A stretch of 64,000 nucleotides of DNA from Dipylidium caninum. Lineage: Eukaryota; Platyhelminthes; Cestoda; Cyclophyllidea; Dipylidiidae. The notes under the pieces were generated by a model. That model made no database searches. It saw only the letters and a program-made list of their open reading frames with translations, and was not told the DNA's origin. Of the stretch, positions 1 to 12,265 are shown piece by piece. The stretch's first letter is position 1. Each line of letters begins with the position of its first letter. The translations under genes were made by a program, and so were the position numbers. The DNA lies in the NCBI GenBank assembly GCA_017562135.1, contig QEYB01000448.1, positions 744,001-808,000 of the forward strand. The letters run 5' to 3'.

Positions 1-82
1 CGACAACTCGCCCACTATTGATGACTGCGTACATGTTTACTGTCCACTGGTTAAAAAAGAAATTCACTTAATTTTGGTGCAG

Positions 83-3000
83 ACTTACAAATGATCAGGA
101 GTGCGGCAACAACAACGGAGAGTTTGGTGAAGGATATTGTGAATTTCCTCGAGACCGAAGGCGACGTGACCACAGCTGAGGATCTCAGGGACGTGGAAGT
201 TGTGTTGAGTGCTCCTCGATGGCATCCACAGGTCAATCCACGCCAGAATTTCTACCGCCTTCCGCGTCTCTCCGTGTCAGGTGGGCTAATTCTTCCTCGG
301 GCACTCTCCCTCCACGAGAGTCCTCCCCTCTTTACGTAGTCAGTGGCGTCAGATAGAAGTACAAACTGATCTCTGTGTCTTTTTCTGCCCACCTTCTCAC
401 ATTAGCCTCTGTAAAAACGTAGGATAAGTAGTTCCTTTTAAGTCGACAGGAAGCAGGCGGAAGTTTTTGTGGTGGCGAGGACTTTCCGAGGTCCAGCCTC
501 CACACGTCAGGAAGATTTTCCTCTGGGTCATTTGTGATTTCATTTTCGAGAGAATTTACTTTGGCCACTTTCAAAATTTTGCCAGATAATATGCTTAAGC
601 GGTGTGTAGTCTCACAACATGTCTGAATAAGACGAATGTTGAAATTTTCAGGTCCTGGCCGACGTCTCTCACTGATAACTCGAGTAAGTTTAATTGCCTT
701 CTTTTGGGCTTTTCATCTTACGGGCAGACAATCGCATAAGTAGACCGGCCAGAGTTAGTAATGAATTAAAGTGTACAAGTGCATCGCCTTTGATATCTCC
801 TTTTGTGGTCGAGGCAGGCCCTGTCATTGGGGTGATTACTAGGAAAATATGCAAGACTGAAATCACCTCGACTTTGGAGGGCGGATTCCAGACCTGGAGT
901 TTATTGCCCCATGTGAGATGTCTTTTAGGCGGAAGATGCTGTCGATTACGTGAACAAGTACCTCTCCGTCTGTCTGCCGCCGAATTCCGAGGCCTGCAGT
1001 GTGATGATCGGCCACTTGCCGTACTTCACCAGGCCCCTCTACCTTCTGATCCGACTCACAACCGAGCCGGCGCCCAAATTGAGCGGTCTAGTCGAGGTGG
1101 ATGCCGGTGTTCGCTTCGTTTTCCTCGCCATTACGCCTAAATTTAGGGGGGAAAAGGACGTCTACCAAATTGGACGCTGCTTCGCTGCTATGCTCAACGA
1201 AGGGGTGAGGAAATTTTGGCGTTTTTGTGTTGTCTCCTCCAATCCTGTCCACCTGCCAATGATGAAACCACCCCGAAGAAAACCACAAATCGGTGGAAAT
1301 TTTTCGTTACCACCATCACCACCGCCAACATCTAGGAAATAAGGTCGAGTTTAAACTTATATTCCTCCAAGCATAAACATGCCCAACTCGCTTTCTACCA
1401 GTGACACTTCAAATCCACACACCTCAGAGGGAGTCGCCGAGGTACCACCACGATCGGCCTCCTTTTTTCCGTGTCAGTACTTCAGTTAAACTCTCTCCAA
1501 AAATAGTAATTGTGAGGGCATCTGCCTTTTGCCATTTATAAGTGGTGGGCAACACTGACGCGGTTCCTCGTGTTCCCCCACCACGTCCTCCCACCGGTTT
1601 ATTGCACTTAAAACGTGGTAATCAAACGAGCTTAAGGGAGCATAACCAAGTGTAATTAAAATTGGTCTTTGTGATCCCATTTTGACAGTTATGGCGAGAA
1701 GTTCATTAGGGAGTTTAAAATTAGTTTTGTAATGTGATGCGTGCCTCACTGAGCTCGCCGTATGCTCCCCTGAAGGGTGTAAAATCGCCCTGCCCACACG
1801 GCTGGCCTCTAGCATGCTTTCGTGCTTCTCCTGCAGAAATTCCTCACACTGATCTATCGAGCCCACAAGCCTGCTGACGTTTACAAGGCGGCGCTGAGCT
1901 TCCGACGCGACATGATTGTCATTGCCAGCGGTTGTCCCGACATACTCAATCGCAACGGTGGCATCGACGTGCCGCCCACCTATTACAACGAAGTGCACTT
2001 CGAGGGAACCGACTTGAGTAGGTTTGAAGCCCACTTCCTTTCCGGCTGTTTCGACCTGGTCTCTCCCCAGGCCTGAGGCTATGCAGGCACCACAGTTAGC
2101 GGAGTGTCCGAGAGTCCGCAATCGCGGTACACACGGGGTAGTTGAGGCAGAGGCAGGGCTACACCCTCTTTCCCACAGTTTCCTCCTGTCCCGGCCCTTC
2201 ACTCATGCACGCACAAGTCTCATTTCCCCCCAGGTTTAGAGGGAAATTTCACTTGTGAGCTGGGGAGATTATTGCCAAAATTGCTAGGTCCGAGGTAATA
2301 TAAGTTTCGGTGACTTGAGAGGAGTGGAGGCTGAGTGCTGGAAGCCTTTCAAAATTATGACCTCGTAAATTCGGTCATGTAGTGCACATCAAAGAAGGTG
2401 TTGAAGGAGGTCACCCTTGCAATGGCCACGGAACCAAGCTTGAGAAGATGAAGAGGCACCAATTGGCCCCTAAAATAGGACAACTTGTTCTTAATTTCCT
2501 TTTAATTGCGTTGAGATCCGTCATAACTCCCCCCCCTCCCCCAGAAATGATAACTTTAATGAGTTAGAGAGTGTGTTCAAGGGAGATTTGGTCCTACCAT
2601 CGGCCTGTATCCCCCAAACAATTCTATTTCTTAAACAAACCAGATACAAAGTCTTAGGAGGGCAAAATGCTTTCTCCACAGTATTCGAGGACCATGCGGA
2701 TGACATGTCGAAGGACGATTTTATGGAGTCGAATCTGAGCTTACAAGGAGACACTCGACCCGACTGTTCGTGTAAACAATTCAAGCGTTTTTGTCCGCCC
2801 TTCCACGAGCTCTTCTCCGGGATCAGAATCCTCTTCTCCCGAATGCCCAGTGACTACATTGACGCCTTCACGAAGGACAATGTGGGCACAATGCTGAGTA
2901 GCATCCTCTTCATCTACTTCGTCGTATTTGCACCATCCATCACATTCGGCAGCTTAATGTGTAAGTTAGTCTTGCATGTACCCATCGTCGTGCGGACGGT

Positions 3001-6000
3001 TATTAACCAAGTTGCATTTCTAGAAGTCGCAGATGTCTTTGATTAACGCGGGAAGGCGCATGAAAGCCACTTCCCCCCGCCCTCCCGCCTATTTAGGCCA
3101 CAGCATCGTCTGATGCAGTGATATGCGGCACAAAGCCGCCTCCCCTCGACCTCCCCCCGCCTCCCCTCCCCTCCCTTCCCGCTAAATAGCCCCGTCCCTT
3201 TCCACGGAGACGTCTATACGGAGCCCCGCGAGGCTAGTAACAAGTGCGGCTTAAGTAAAGCAAATCCCGGCAAACAGGGGGTTAGGGGCGGGGACGGGGG
3301 CGCAGTGGGGGTTAGTTCCTTTCCAATAAACAAATCTCCTCAATCTCTATAATTCTTTCAATTAATTGTAATTAATATGATTAACCCAATTACAGAGATT
3401 AGGACTTTTGCATATTATAATCCCCCCAGAGATGTGGATGATAGGACTTGACAGATAATGGATGAAAGGAATGTCCGTGAAACATCGGGCCCGGAAGCGG
3501 GAGCAGAAGGAGGAGAAGGGGGAAACTTCCTCCAAAGAGGAGTTTGGATGGCGATAAGCCCGTTGATTAATTACTGTGAGGAGAGAACAATCGGAATTCG
3601 GCGTTTCAGGGTCCCGACACCTTACATGCCGACGCAAGGACTTGTTTTCGGTGGGGAATTAAATTGCGTAAGGCAGTGGACATAGTCAATCACAGTGTAA
3701 GGCGTTTCGCCCACTTTCTGGCCAAATTACAGAAACAGGAAAAAGAAGGAGGTAGAAATGAGGATGACGACTGTAGTAAGAAGTTGTGTTACATACCCGA
3801 CAATTGAGAAATGAGTGAAAAAAAAACAGGGATTGTAATAGTTGGACCCAAGTTGCTGGCTCCGTCTCTTCGTGAGTCCTCCAAATGACAGGTCTTAACA
3901 ATACACCTTCAACAGTACTCCCTTTAGCCAAAATACACCAAGAAAGAAAAAGTAGTCCCATTAATTGGCTGACGGGAGATACATTTTGCTACTCACTCAT
4001 TCCCAATATTTGGCTCCTTCCTCCCCTCCCCTAATCTCTCCCACAGGGTAATTTTGTGCCAAAAGCGTACTCGATACTACATCGAGAATATCACCTTAAG
4101 TGAATGAACCTTAAGTGAATGAATTGGCCCCCCACCTCAAGCAGAAACGACGCTCCCCCTTTTTTGACCGCCTGTCGGCCCTAGGGCAAGGGATTTTACT
4201 CCTGAGTGTCTCCCTTGTCTCCCTTTCTAGTGAACGAGGTTAATCCATCTTACAATATAAGCTTGAACATCTTCTCTACCGGCATCTTCACCCTCCTTTA
4301 TACGCTATTCGCGGGACAACCACTGGCAAGCATTGGACCCTCCGGTCCCGGCTTCATTCTTGAAACCGTCGTCGCCTCAGTAGGTCTACATTTAACTGTC
4401 AAGTAATCTCTCTCTCTCTCTCCCTCACATCGGTCATATGAAGTCCCACTTTGTAGTGAAAGTGCAATAAGTTAGCAAAAAAGTGTATTTTCCGTTGTAT
4501 GTTCTCGAGATGAGCCTATTTGTCCATTTCAGTTTGCCGTAAAAATAGGCGCCGACTACCAGGTTTATCGCTTTTGGGTGGGAGTCTACATAGCCCTGTT
4601 CGGGATCATACTCATCGGCCTCAATCTCTCCTCCCTCTTTTCCTATGCTCGACGCTCACTGGAGGAGATATTCAGCGCCTTCATTTCCATATTCCTTATC
4701 CTAAAGGCTACTTTCACTATGTTCAGGGTTAGTTGTTGTAGTGTGCCCGACTGCGGATGCCTTGTGGTGGAGAAAACTCCTTCTCTCCCCGCCTTAGGCT
4801 GTACCCAGAAATTTATATGAACCGAAGGACCCTGGCGACGTGCAACAGTTGAACGAGGCATTTTTAAGTTTCCGTCTCGCTTCCCGGGCGGCTGTTCACC
4901 TCTTTCTCGCATTCTGCATGTTGATCTTTTCTGTCCTCATAAACAAATTAAAGAGGAGTCACTTTTTCCGACGAACGGTGAGTTTGCCCGACGAAGTGCC
5001 GTGCAAACGCCTTGGGGGAGTATTAATGAGGTTTACTTCTTCGTCACCCACCTAGTTCCGTTACTGGACCGGAGCTTTCAACGTGCCTTTAGGAATCGTC
5101 TTTGTCAGCCTCCTAAATTACATCTTCTTCTCCACCTACCCCGTCACCAAGTTGGACGTGCCTCGGGCATTGAATGCCAATCCGAAGAGTTGGATCACTC
5201 TGGTCGACTTCTCCAAAGTGCTGTCCTTCAAGCAACCGTCTCCGGGTGTTATGCATGGCATGGCAATAGCCATTGGATTCTTCTTCGCCCTCCTCATTTT
5301 CACCGAGTCTGCCCTCAATAGGTGAGCGAGAACCGCAAGTCACGGGAATAAATTCCTAACCTGTGGTATAATTAACGTCATACATCGTGGTCTTCTCGCC
5401 TCTTACACAGTTGAGATACAAACAACTTCCCAAAAAAATGGAGTTTCAGCGACATCTTCTGTTTCCTGGATTGCTGAATGCCTTTCAACACCCCCTCAGT
5501 TGAAAACACAGTCTTTTTTAGACAAGGAATGTTTTCTTTTATGACGTCATACTCGAGGCGTGCGGAATGATTGCGAGGCGCCTCCCAGGCTGGTCAGTCG
5601 TCTCTGCCTCTGTCTTGACCCGTCGCTCCGGTTGCAACTGACCCACTTCACAGTTTCTGGCCACGTGGACCACTCAAAAGACTTATAATTTAATTTTAAC
5701 TAATGTTGATTTCTCAGTGAGAAATAGCACTTTTGAGTCATTTGAATTTCAGGGAAAAGTGCACACGAATGGGAGATGATTAGACGCACCCCATGACCCT
5801 TGAGCTCTTCACAGTGTCACCGTTGCTTACGGGATTCCTTTCCACCTTAAGAGGCAAATTTTTGCCGTAAAAGGGGAAGTTAGAAGTGGGGTAAAGGGCA
5901 ACATCAGCGCGTACACCTAAGATACACCCAATCGCCTCTTTCCCTTCAGCGTGACAGCTTTGAAGCCGAAGGCGAAGAAACCCAGTCCCTTTGTGATTGA

Positions 6001-7752
6001 CCACTTGCTGATGGTAGTGGTCTTCCCTCTCATCTCCTGCATCCTCGGCTGGCCCTTCGTGTCCGGGGTTCCCGTGCGCACCATCGCCAACACAATGGCC
6101 CTCGTCAAGGTCGACCCACACCCTCCGCCGGGCAAACCTGCCGAGTAAGTCGGTGTTGGGCTACCCGCTAGCACTCCTGTCCCACTCATGCCGAAAAGAG
6201 AGCCTCGGGAGGAGGTGGATCTTGTGAAATATTTGCTTATAAAGCATAGGACCGTGGTAGGAAAGGAAAGTTCTTTCCCTTCAGCCAACTATAAGGCTTT
6301 GAAGGGGCTCTCGCCTGTTGAAAAACTAGCTTTTACGGATGTCCCAGAAACCCTCGAGACCATCGATACGGAAAATGACCACTTTGTAGACCACAGCTCT
6401 TGTTTTCCTCTTGGTTTTGGACGGAGACGACATTTGTGAAAGGATTAACAGACACTTTCATATGATAAATCGGGTGTGCTTACTTTTAACCAATTTACTC
6501 GATGAATTGTCCACCATCTCTACGAAAACTCCCCCATCATTATGGCGGCGCAGTTGAAGAAGTTAATTATCCAAATGCTGTTTGATTGTTTAAAGTGAAT
6601 ACTTGCATTTGCCGACCAAAATTCAGCAAGTCACTGGCATTTTGAGGTTACAACCTCGTATGAATACTCCGTCATTCATCTGTCATCATGGGGAATACCG
6701 AAGGGGCCGAAAACTCGGGAAGTAGTGCGAGACATTCCCGCAGTGCTGATGAGTGATTGGAGATGTAAACAAAAGAAAAAAAGTTGCGTTGGAGGGCAGC
6801 TAAACCAGTTTTCTATCTTTTTATTGCTAAAATAGTGGCGAAACATCCTTAAACATCAGTTTCACAATAGCCTTTCCCTTGCATATTAAAATCTGTTCTG
6901 CGCTGATGAACGTTAGAGTTGGTCTGGCCGCGGAGAAGAGACCTCCGATTAATCGGAATACTTTAGGAATCAAACAGTTGGATGTAAAGTTTTAAGGGGC
7001 CAGGAATTCGTGGGAAAGAAATTGCCCCACTTGAGTGATTGCAATGAGTTAGAGAAAGTCGAAATAACATCAGGCAAGGTTAAAAAAAGGACCACAAGGT
7101 TTCACAAGGTTGAAGAAGACGTAAAAAAGCATAAAGATCACCTGCAGCACTCCCCACGGGGTGTTAGTAACGTTAGCAACTCTCGTTACCGTCATCAAAA
7201 AAACCCCTGTTTGTTGTAGAATCACCTGATTGCTAAATGAGTGGGTAATCAGGGCAGGGAGGTCGGAAAAAACCTTTCTCTCATACCTCACCGGAGAGTG
7301 AAGGCAGTAACTGGCTTTCTGATTGTAGAATCATCAGCCTTGTGGAGCAACGAGTGAGCCTACTGCTCGTGGGAGTACTCGTGACCGTATCCGTCTATTT
7401 TGGCGACGTCCTACGCCTCATTCCTGTCGCCGCACTCTACGGCATGTTCATCTACCTCGGGTTAGTTGGACTGCGCGGACTGGACAGTGTAAATACCCTG
7501 ATGGCCCTACTCACCCGACGGAAGTACTGGGGCCGTTGGGAGTTTCTCACCAACCTCCCCACACTCCAATTGGCGGTTATTACCTCCATCAACTTTGGCG
7601 AACTCGCCATTCTCATCATCTTCATTGTGGTGGCTGAATTCGCCTGTGCCGGCTACATGACTCTGGCCACTCCACTTGTCCTCATCGGTTCAGGACTGGT
7701 GCGTGAATACATCCTCCCCGCGTGGAAGTGGCTGGCGCCTACACTCGCCAAG
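83..7752 (+). CDS. SLC4-family anion exchanger / bicarbonate transporter
   Basis: This is a multi-pass membrane transporter expected to move bicarbonate or other anions across the plasma membrane. Predicted exons with matching phases are 83-231, 929-1204, 1837-2017, 2682-2960, 4231-4379, 4533-4727, 4828-4977, 5056-5321, 5950-6144 and 7329-7752, about 750 codons. The cytoplasmic N-domain shows VRFVFLAITP followed by DVYQIGRCFAAML, as in SLC4 proteins. The membrane domain has SITFGSLM, then LFAGQPLASIGPSGPGF, the SLC4 signature region, then RYWTGAFNVPLG. Near the C-terminus VEQRVSLLLVGVLVTVSVYF and IPVAALYGMFIYLGL match the anion-exchanger pattern. The first exon (83-231) is the least certain and the true start may lie before the window. 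A short last exon near 8306-8358 is possible but its acceptor is unclear. I cannot separate AE, NBC and SLC4A11 types, so no symbol is given. Confidence 0.85.
3136..3311. other. C-rich then G-rich intronic tract with G-quadruplex potential
   Basis: This lies inside the 2961-4230 intron of the SLC4 gene. C-runs of three to six crowd 3136-3196, which puts the G-rich strand on minus. Five G-runs (5,4,4,5,5) separated by loops of 3, 1, 2 and 6 bases occupy 3277-3311 on the plus strand, the classic pattern for a four-stranded G structure. The rest of this intron shows no coding signal. Confidence 0.6.
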
Positions 7753-10700
7753 GTTTGTAATAACTCTTTTTCGCATGGCAACCTTATTACGATTTTGACA
7801 ATATAACTTTAAAAAGCGGAGATGAGTTGTGCGATAGTTAAAAAAACCATATATCCGCCCTGGGGGCGATTTCGAGGAACATTGAAGTACTCGAGAGGAG
7901 TTTTCTCCAATGTGAACGGCGGCGACCCCTCAACGAAGGACATGAGTTTCGCCTGACCAAAACTTCGTTCCTCCTACAGCAGTGACTTTGACCTCATGGC
8001 GCTACGAGAACTGTAGCCCTTCACGATTTTGCACAATCGAGGCATAAATCCTTTGACACACGCGGCAGGCGGTTAATTAATATGTTATGTAATTTGAATA
8101 ATTTAGTGGAATAGGTTGAGTGAATGTTGTCTACAGGTCACTTGTTTTTCAGTGACAGGTGACCTTAAAATTGCACCTTTTCCCTTGTGAGTGACAAGAA
8201 GAAAGTCCTCTAGCCGGTTTAATTAAAGATATTCCGCGACGTCACACTCCATTTAGAGGATAAAATTCCATGACGACAGTGAAAATGAAGTGGTTTCTCT
8301 GTCTAGGTATGACAAGTGCTGCGATCCACCCATTATTAACCCGGTGAATGCGCTGTAAATCCACAGCCCGCATAATTTACATCGACCCTCAAGGGCGATG
8401 TTAACTTAAAGTCGAGGAAGAGATTGATAACCAAACCATAATGCCCACGCAGCGGGCCTTTTGTTGAGTTGAATTGGCCAAAGGAATAAAGGCCAATTAG
8501 GTTGGCTTTTATTGGCCATAAGGTGGACGGAGATGCAGATGACAATTATGACTAATTAATGATGGATCATCAGTTTTATGCCCGATCTCCGCGCGCTTAT
8601 GTCCGTGCACTGGGCAAGTAAGGCCATTTAGGGAAGAAAGGACAAAGTTGTTGCTCTTTCTGGTCCCAGTTTAGCCTCCCTTAAGGCGATAAACCACTGC
8701 CCCACCTAATGAGTCTTCTTCCTGTTATGATTTCATCAGTTGTTAAAAATCAGAATAACACGAAATGTTGACAACATTACTACTGGCAAGGCAGCCACGA
8801 GTCAGGGTGAGGCCACACAGCCGACCGGCCAATTAAAGATGATTGCACACGCAATCAAATGTCATGTCAGCATAACTTACGAAAAGTAGAGCTAAGATTA
8901 ACTGGGGTTCAAACTCTTTTGTGCCCTTTGTAATTATACCCCCTCGTACGAGTGCCATTTCTATATTTTGAACTTGATTCAAATCAGTTTGGCCTCCTCA
9001 TCCTCCGAATGGCGCTTTTACGTTTGCACGCAGTTACATACAGGGGAGTTGGAGAGAGAGGGAGTTTGAGGGCATTTGGATTATTATTCCCGAATGAGTT
9101 TCCCTTTGTCGTTGTTTGGAAAAGATATGTTCTCGTGTCTCGACTGAGGCATCTGCTTGACATCCACCGCACTCGTCGACAGTCGTCCGGAGTGGTTGGG
9201 GTTTCAGGGGGCCATGAAAAGAGGTATTGAAGTATCAAATATCTTATCAAATTACCGTCACTTCTCTAATGTTGATCCATCGGTCATCTGATTTGTAAAC
9301 TTCTGTTTGGTGAGAACCTTGCCTGTTTAAGAGGGGATCACGCGATACACAGAGGAGTCGGGGTTGATGTTAGGGGAATGCCAGAGATACAGACCCCCCA
9401 AGTTGGCGAAATAGCTGACAAAGGGAAGAATGAAACGTAACAGTGAGGTTGTACAGACTAGGACAAAAGATTTATTCATTGGTGACCTTTTTTGTGACAT
9501 TCATGTCATTTTCACTTTTTCATCCCCCCGCGCCGTAGTATGACAAGCGTTGTCTACCCACACATTCCCAAGGCGCTGAGAAGGAAAACAAGTCGGAGAC
9601 GTCATATCCGGAAAAGAGCGACCGGGTCTCCTCCGTTGAGACACTGATCTTCTGACTGTCATTCGCCATGATTTGGGCTGCACCGATTGTGCCTCCCTTG
9701 GCTCCGTGGAAGCCACGGAGAGAGGTGTTTGTGCCTGGCAGTCCCCGTAGCACTTGTCTTACCGCACACACATGGACAGACACATGCACCGGAATGCACC
9801 CACTTGCAAACACCCCACTTCCCCATCCACGTCTCCCATTCCTGCTCTTTCACATCTCAAACTAGAGGGACCATTTTATTTTATTTACCTATTTTGTATC
9901 CTTGTCTTCGTATACATCATCCTGCGCTTCTTATAATTTGTTGCCTCCTTTGTTTGGGATGAACTTTAGCGATTGTGGCTTCCTCCGCGCATTTTACTTT
10001 CAAAATTATGTAAAGAGGTGCTCCTCGTCCTCTATCATACCGACAAGCAACAATGCGGATTTGATAATTAGTGTCAAAAAAGGTGGTGGGTGGAAAAGCG
10101 GTGAACTTGTAAATTAGTTGGAAGACTGTTTACAATCAGTGAGGCGCAGTGTACGTGCATACAGTCTGATCGTTGTGAAAGGCCAAATGTCATCCTTTAT
10201 TAAATTGCAGTGATATAGAAGCATCAATGCTTTGTCCATCGGAAGCTCAAACTCGTGGTCATTAACTGTCATCAACGCTTCATTTAAACATATATATTAA
10301 GTCAACTATCAGAACATTTGGACTAAAGGAAAGAAACAGAGTTAATAAATAAGAAAGCCACGACCATTAGTACTTTCACTAAACTGAAGTAGGGGAATTT
10401 GCGGTTACGTGTAGATTAGTGTAGGTGAGTAACATTAGCCATATTAAGCTTTTTGTGAAAATGAGATGTGTTAAAAATTTTAACCAATTACTTTTAAACG
10501 AGTTTTGGAGTTTCTGTTTGACTGCTATTAGTGAAACAATTAAATGAACAGCTTTGATTAAATACGTGGGAAGGTTCGTAATAATTGTAAACAAAAAGGC
10601 AGCGCCACTGTACCTAAACAAAAAACGTTTGATATGTTTAATATCTCCTGACAGCAATCATGATAAATTTGGACCGACCGAAATGGGTGGCAACGCAGAC

Positions 10701-12265
10701 GGGAGAAGATTTCTGGCTTGTGATATGCTGTATGTGCTTAACCTACGCGGCCAGTAATAAACTTGTCCCCGGTACCACCTAAACTGGCTCTTCAATGTAT
10801 TGGGTATTTTTCTTCGAAGATAGACCTTCATCGAAATTAGCATTATAGTTTGGTCTTAGGGGAGAGCGATGGTGATAGACCCGCTTCTTCTGAATGCAGT
10901 TAAACGAACCAATCAGAGGAATTTCCTTATGACTAACGAGGCATCTCGTGAGCAGAACAGAAACCGCGTGACATCAATTACTGCTCCCACCGCCCACCTC
11001 CTTTTAATTTACGGTAAAAGAATCATTCACCTCAATTTGTATACGGACAATGTTGGAAGCAAAGGGATAATGAAAAGACACCCGAATTATGTGAATTTGA
11101 GTGAGGATATTTGGAATAAACTTCTTTGGAGACAGCGGGGGCGGAAGTTGGTAGGTAGGGTATCATAAAATGATTGTCATAACCGGCTGAATCCGATGCT
11201 CTTTTCTGAGCACTGATGTTATGAATAAAGTACGGAAATAACCCAGGTCTAGTAAGTGATGTGCTGTGCACCAGGATCTATGCACAAATCTTACATATGT
11301 TTCATCATTGTTAGTTAATTGACTCAAATTCTGTTTATGCAAACATGTATGAAGTCGCGGAAATTGCACAATTCGATACAAATAAGCTACTTATTCTATG
11401 CAACAAATCCATCCGCGCTATCTCTTGTAATTGTAAAATACATATTCGTAAAACTGCGTGAAAATCGTTTTGATAAAATCCCATACGGCCTCATACAAAT
11501 ATTTTTAACAGTGCTTAAACGATATAAATCAATCGACTGGAATTAGTTACTGGTTTGTTAGTGACTTATCCAGAATCACATAAAAGAACAGTTCGTACAA
11601 TCACTAAAAACCATAGGGAACCTAGACCTTGTAGCTATGGAACGTCAGGAAAATTAAAAGTACTTATACCAGTATGAAACCACCCTTGACCTCAAACATA
11701 AAGCAATTTGGATTCAACAATTTTTAATAAATTTATGCATTGAATTTCAGCCTAATATTGTTTATCATTGTGGAAGGGAAACCCACTTCCGAATGCTTAA
11801 GAATGTATAGTGAGGACGATGGGCGATGTGCGAAAATATAGCCTAAGTGCGATTAATGCTTTAGTGCACATATGTGCGCACACCATGTGCGCTGAAACGA
11901 CTATTCAAGCGGACGAAAAAGCGACCAAAGAGAAGGATAAGGCAATCATTTTGTACAAAAATGCAGACGAAATAATGCACATCAATGTCCTACAAAAAGG
12001 CTTTAACATACATAAGCAACCGAACAACTACATGAACTTTCGTACCAATATTGAAGAAATAATATATCATGCAGCCAGAGCAGACACGGCTAAATCACCG
12101 TACACCAGGTTCGCCAAGGACGTTTATTAATCACTTCATAGCTTTAAAATAGCATACAAGTATATATCAGCATTAAACGGTTTTGATGTTCTCGCAGGAA
12201 TGCGCGTAAATTGCTTATTCGCGTTTTTACTTACATGCATTTAGTCTCTTAAGGCCTTGGTAGAA
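7753..12265. other. non-coding stretch, no gene recognised
   Basis: Apart from the possible last SLC4 exon near 8306-8358 I see no conserved coding exon here. Open frames are short and low in coding character. There are three CCAAT-type motifs at 8473-8479, 8491-8497 and 8511-8517 and an inverted repeat with AGGTCAC/GTGACCT arms at 8135-8141 and 8159-8165. The sequence becomes AT-rich after about 10.2 kb. An open frame of 106 codons at 11810-12130 (+) has no recognised relative and no flanking splice pattern that I trust. Confidence 0.5.

Noticed and set aside
8135..8165. AGGTCAC/GTGACCT inverted repeat resembling nuclear receptor half sites
   Set aside because: The 17-base spacing does not fit known receptor dimer sites, and a 7-bp match of this kind can arise by chance.
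11810..12130. 106-codon open frame on plus before EDRF1
   Set aside because: No family motif, AT-rich composition and no believable splice link to the EDRF1 exons; kept only as a note in the region entry.
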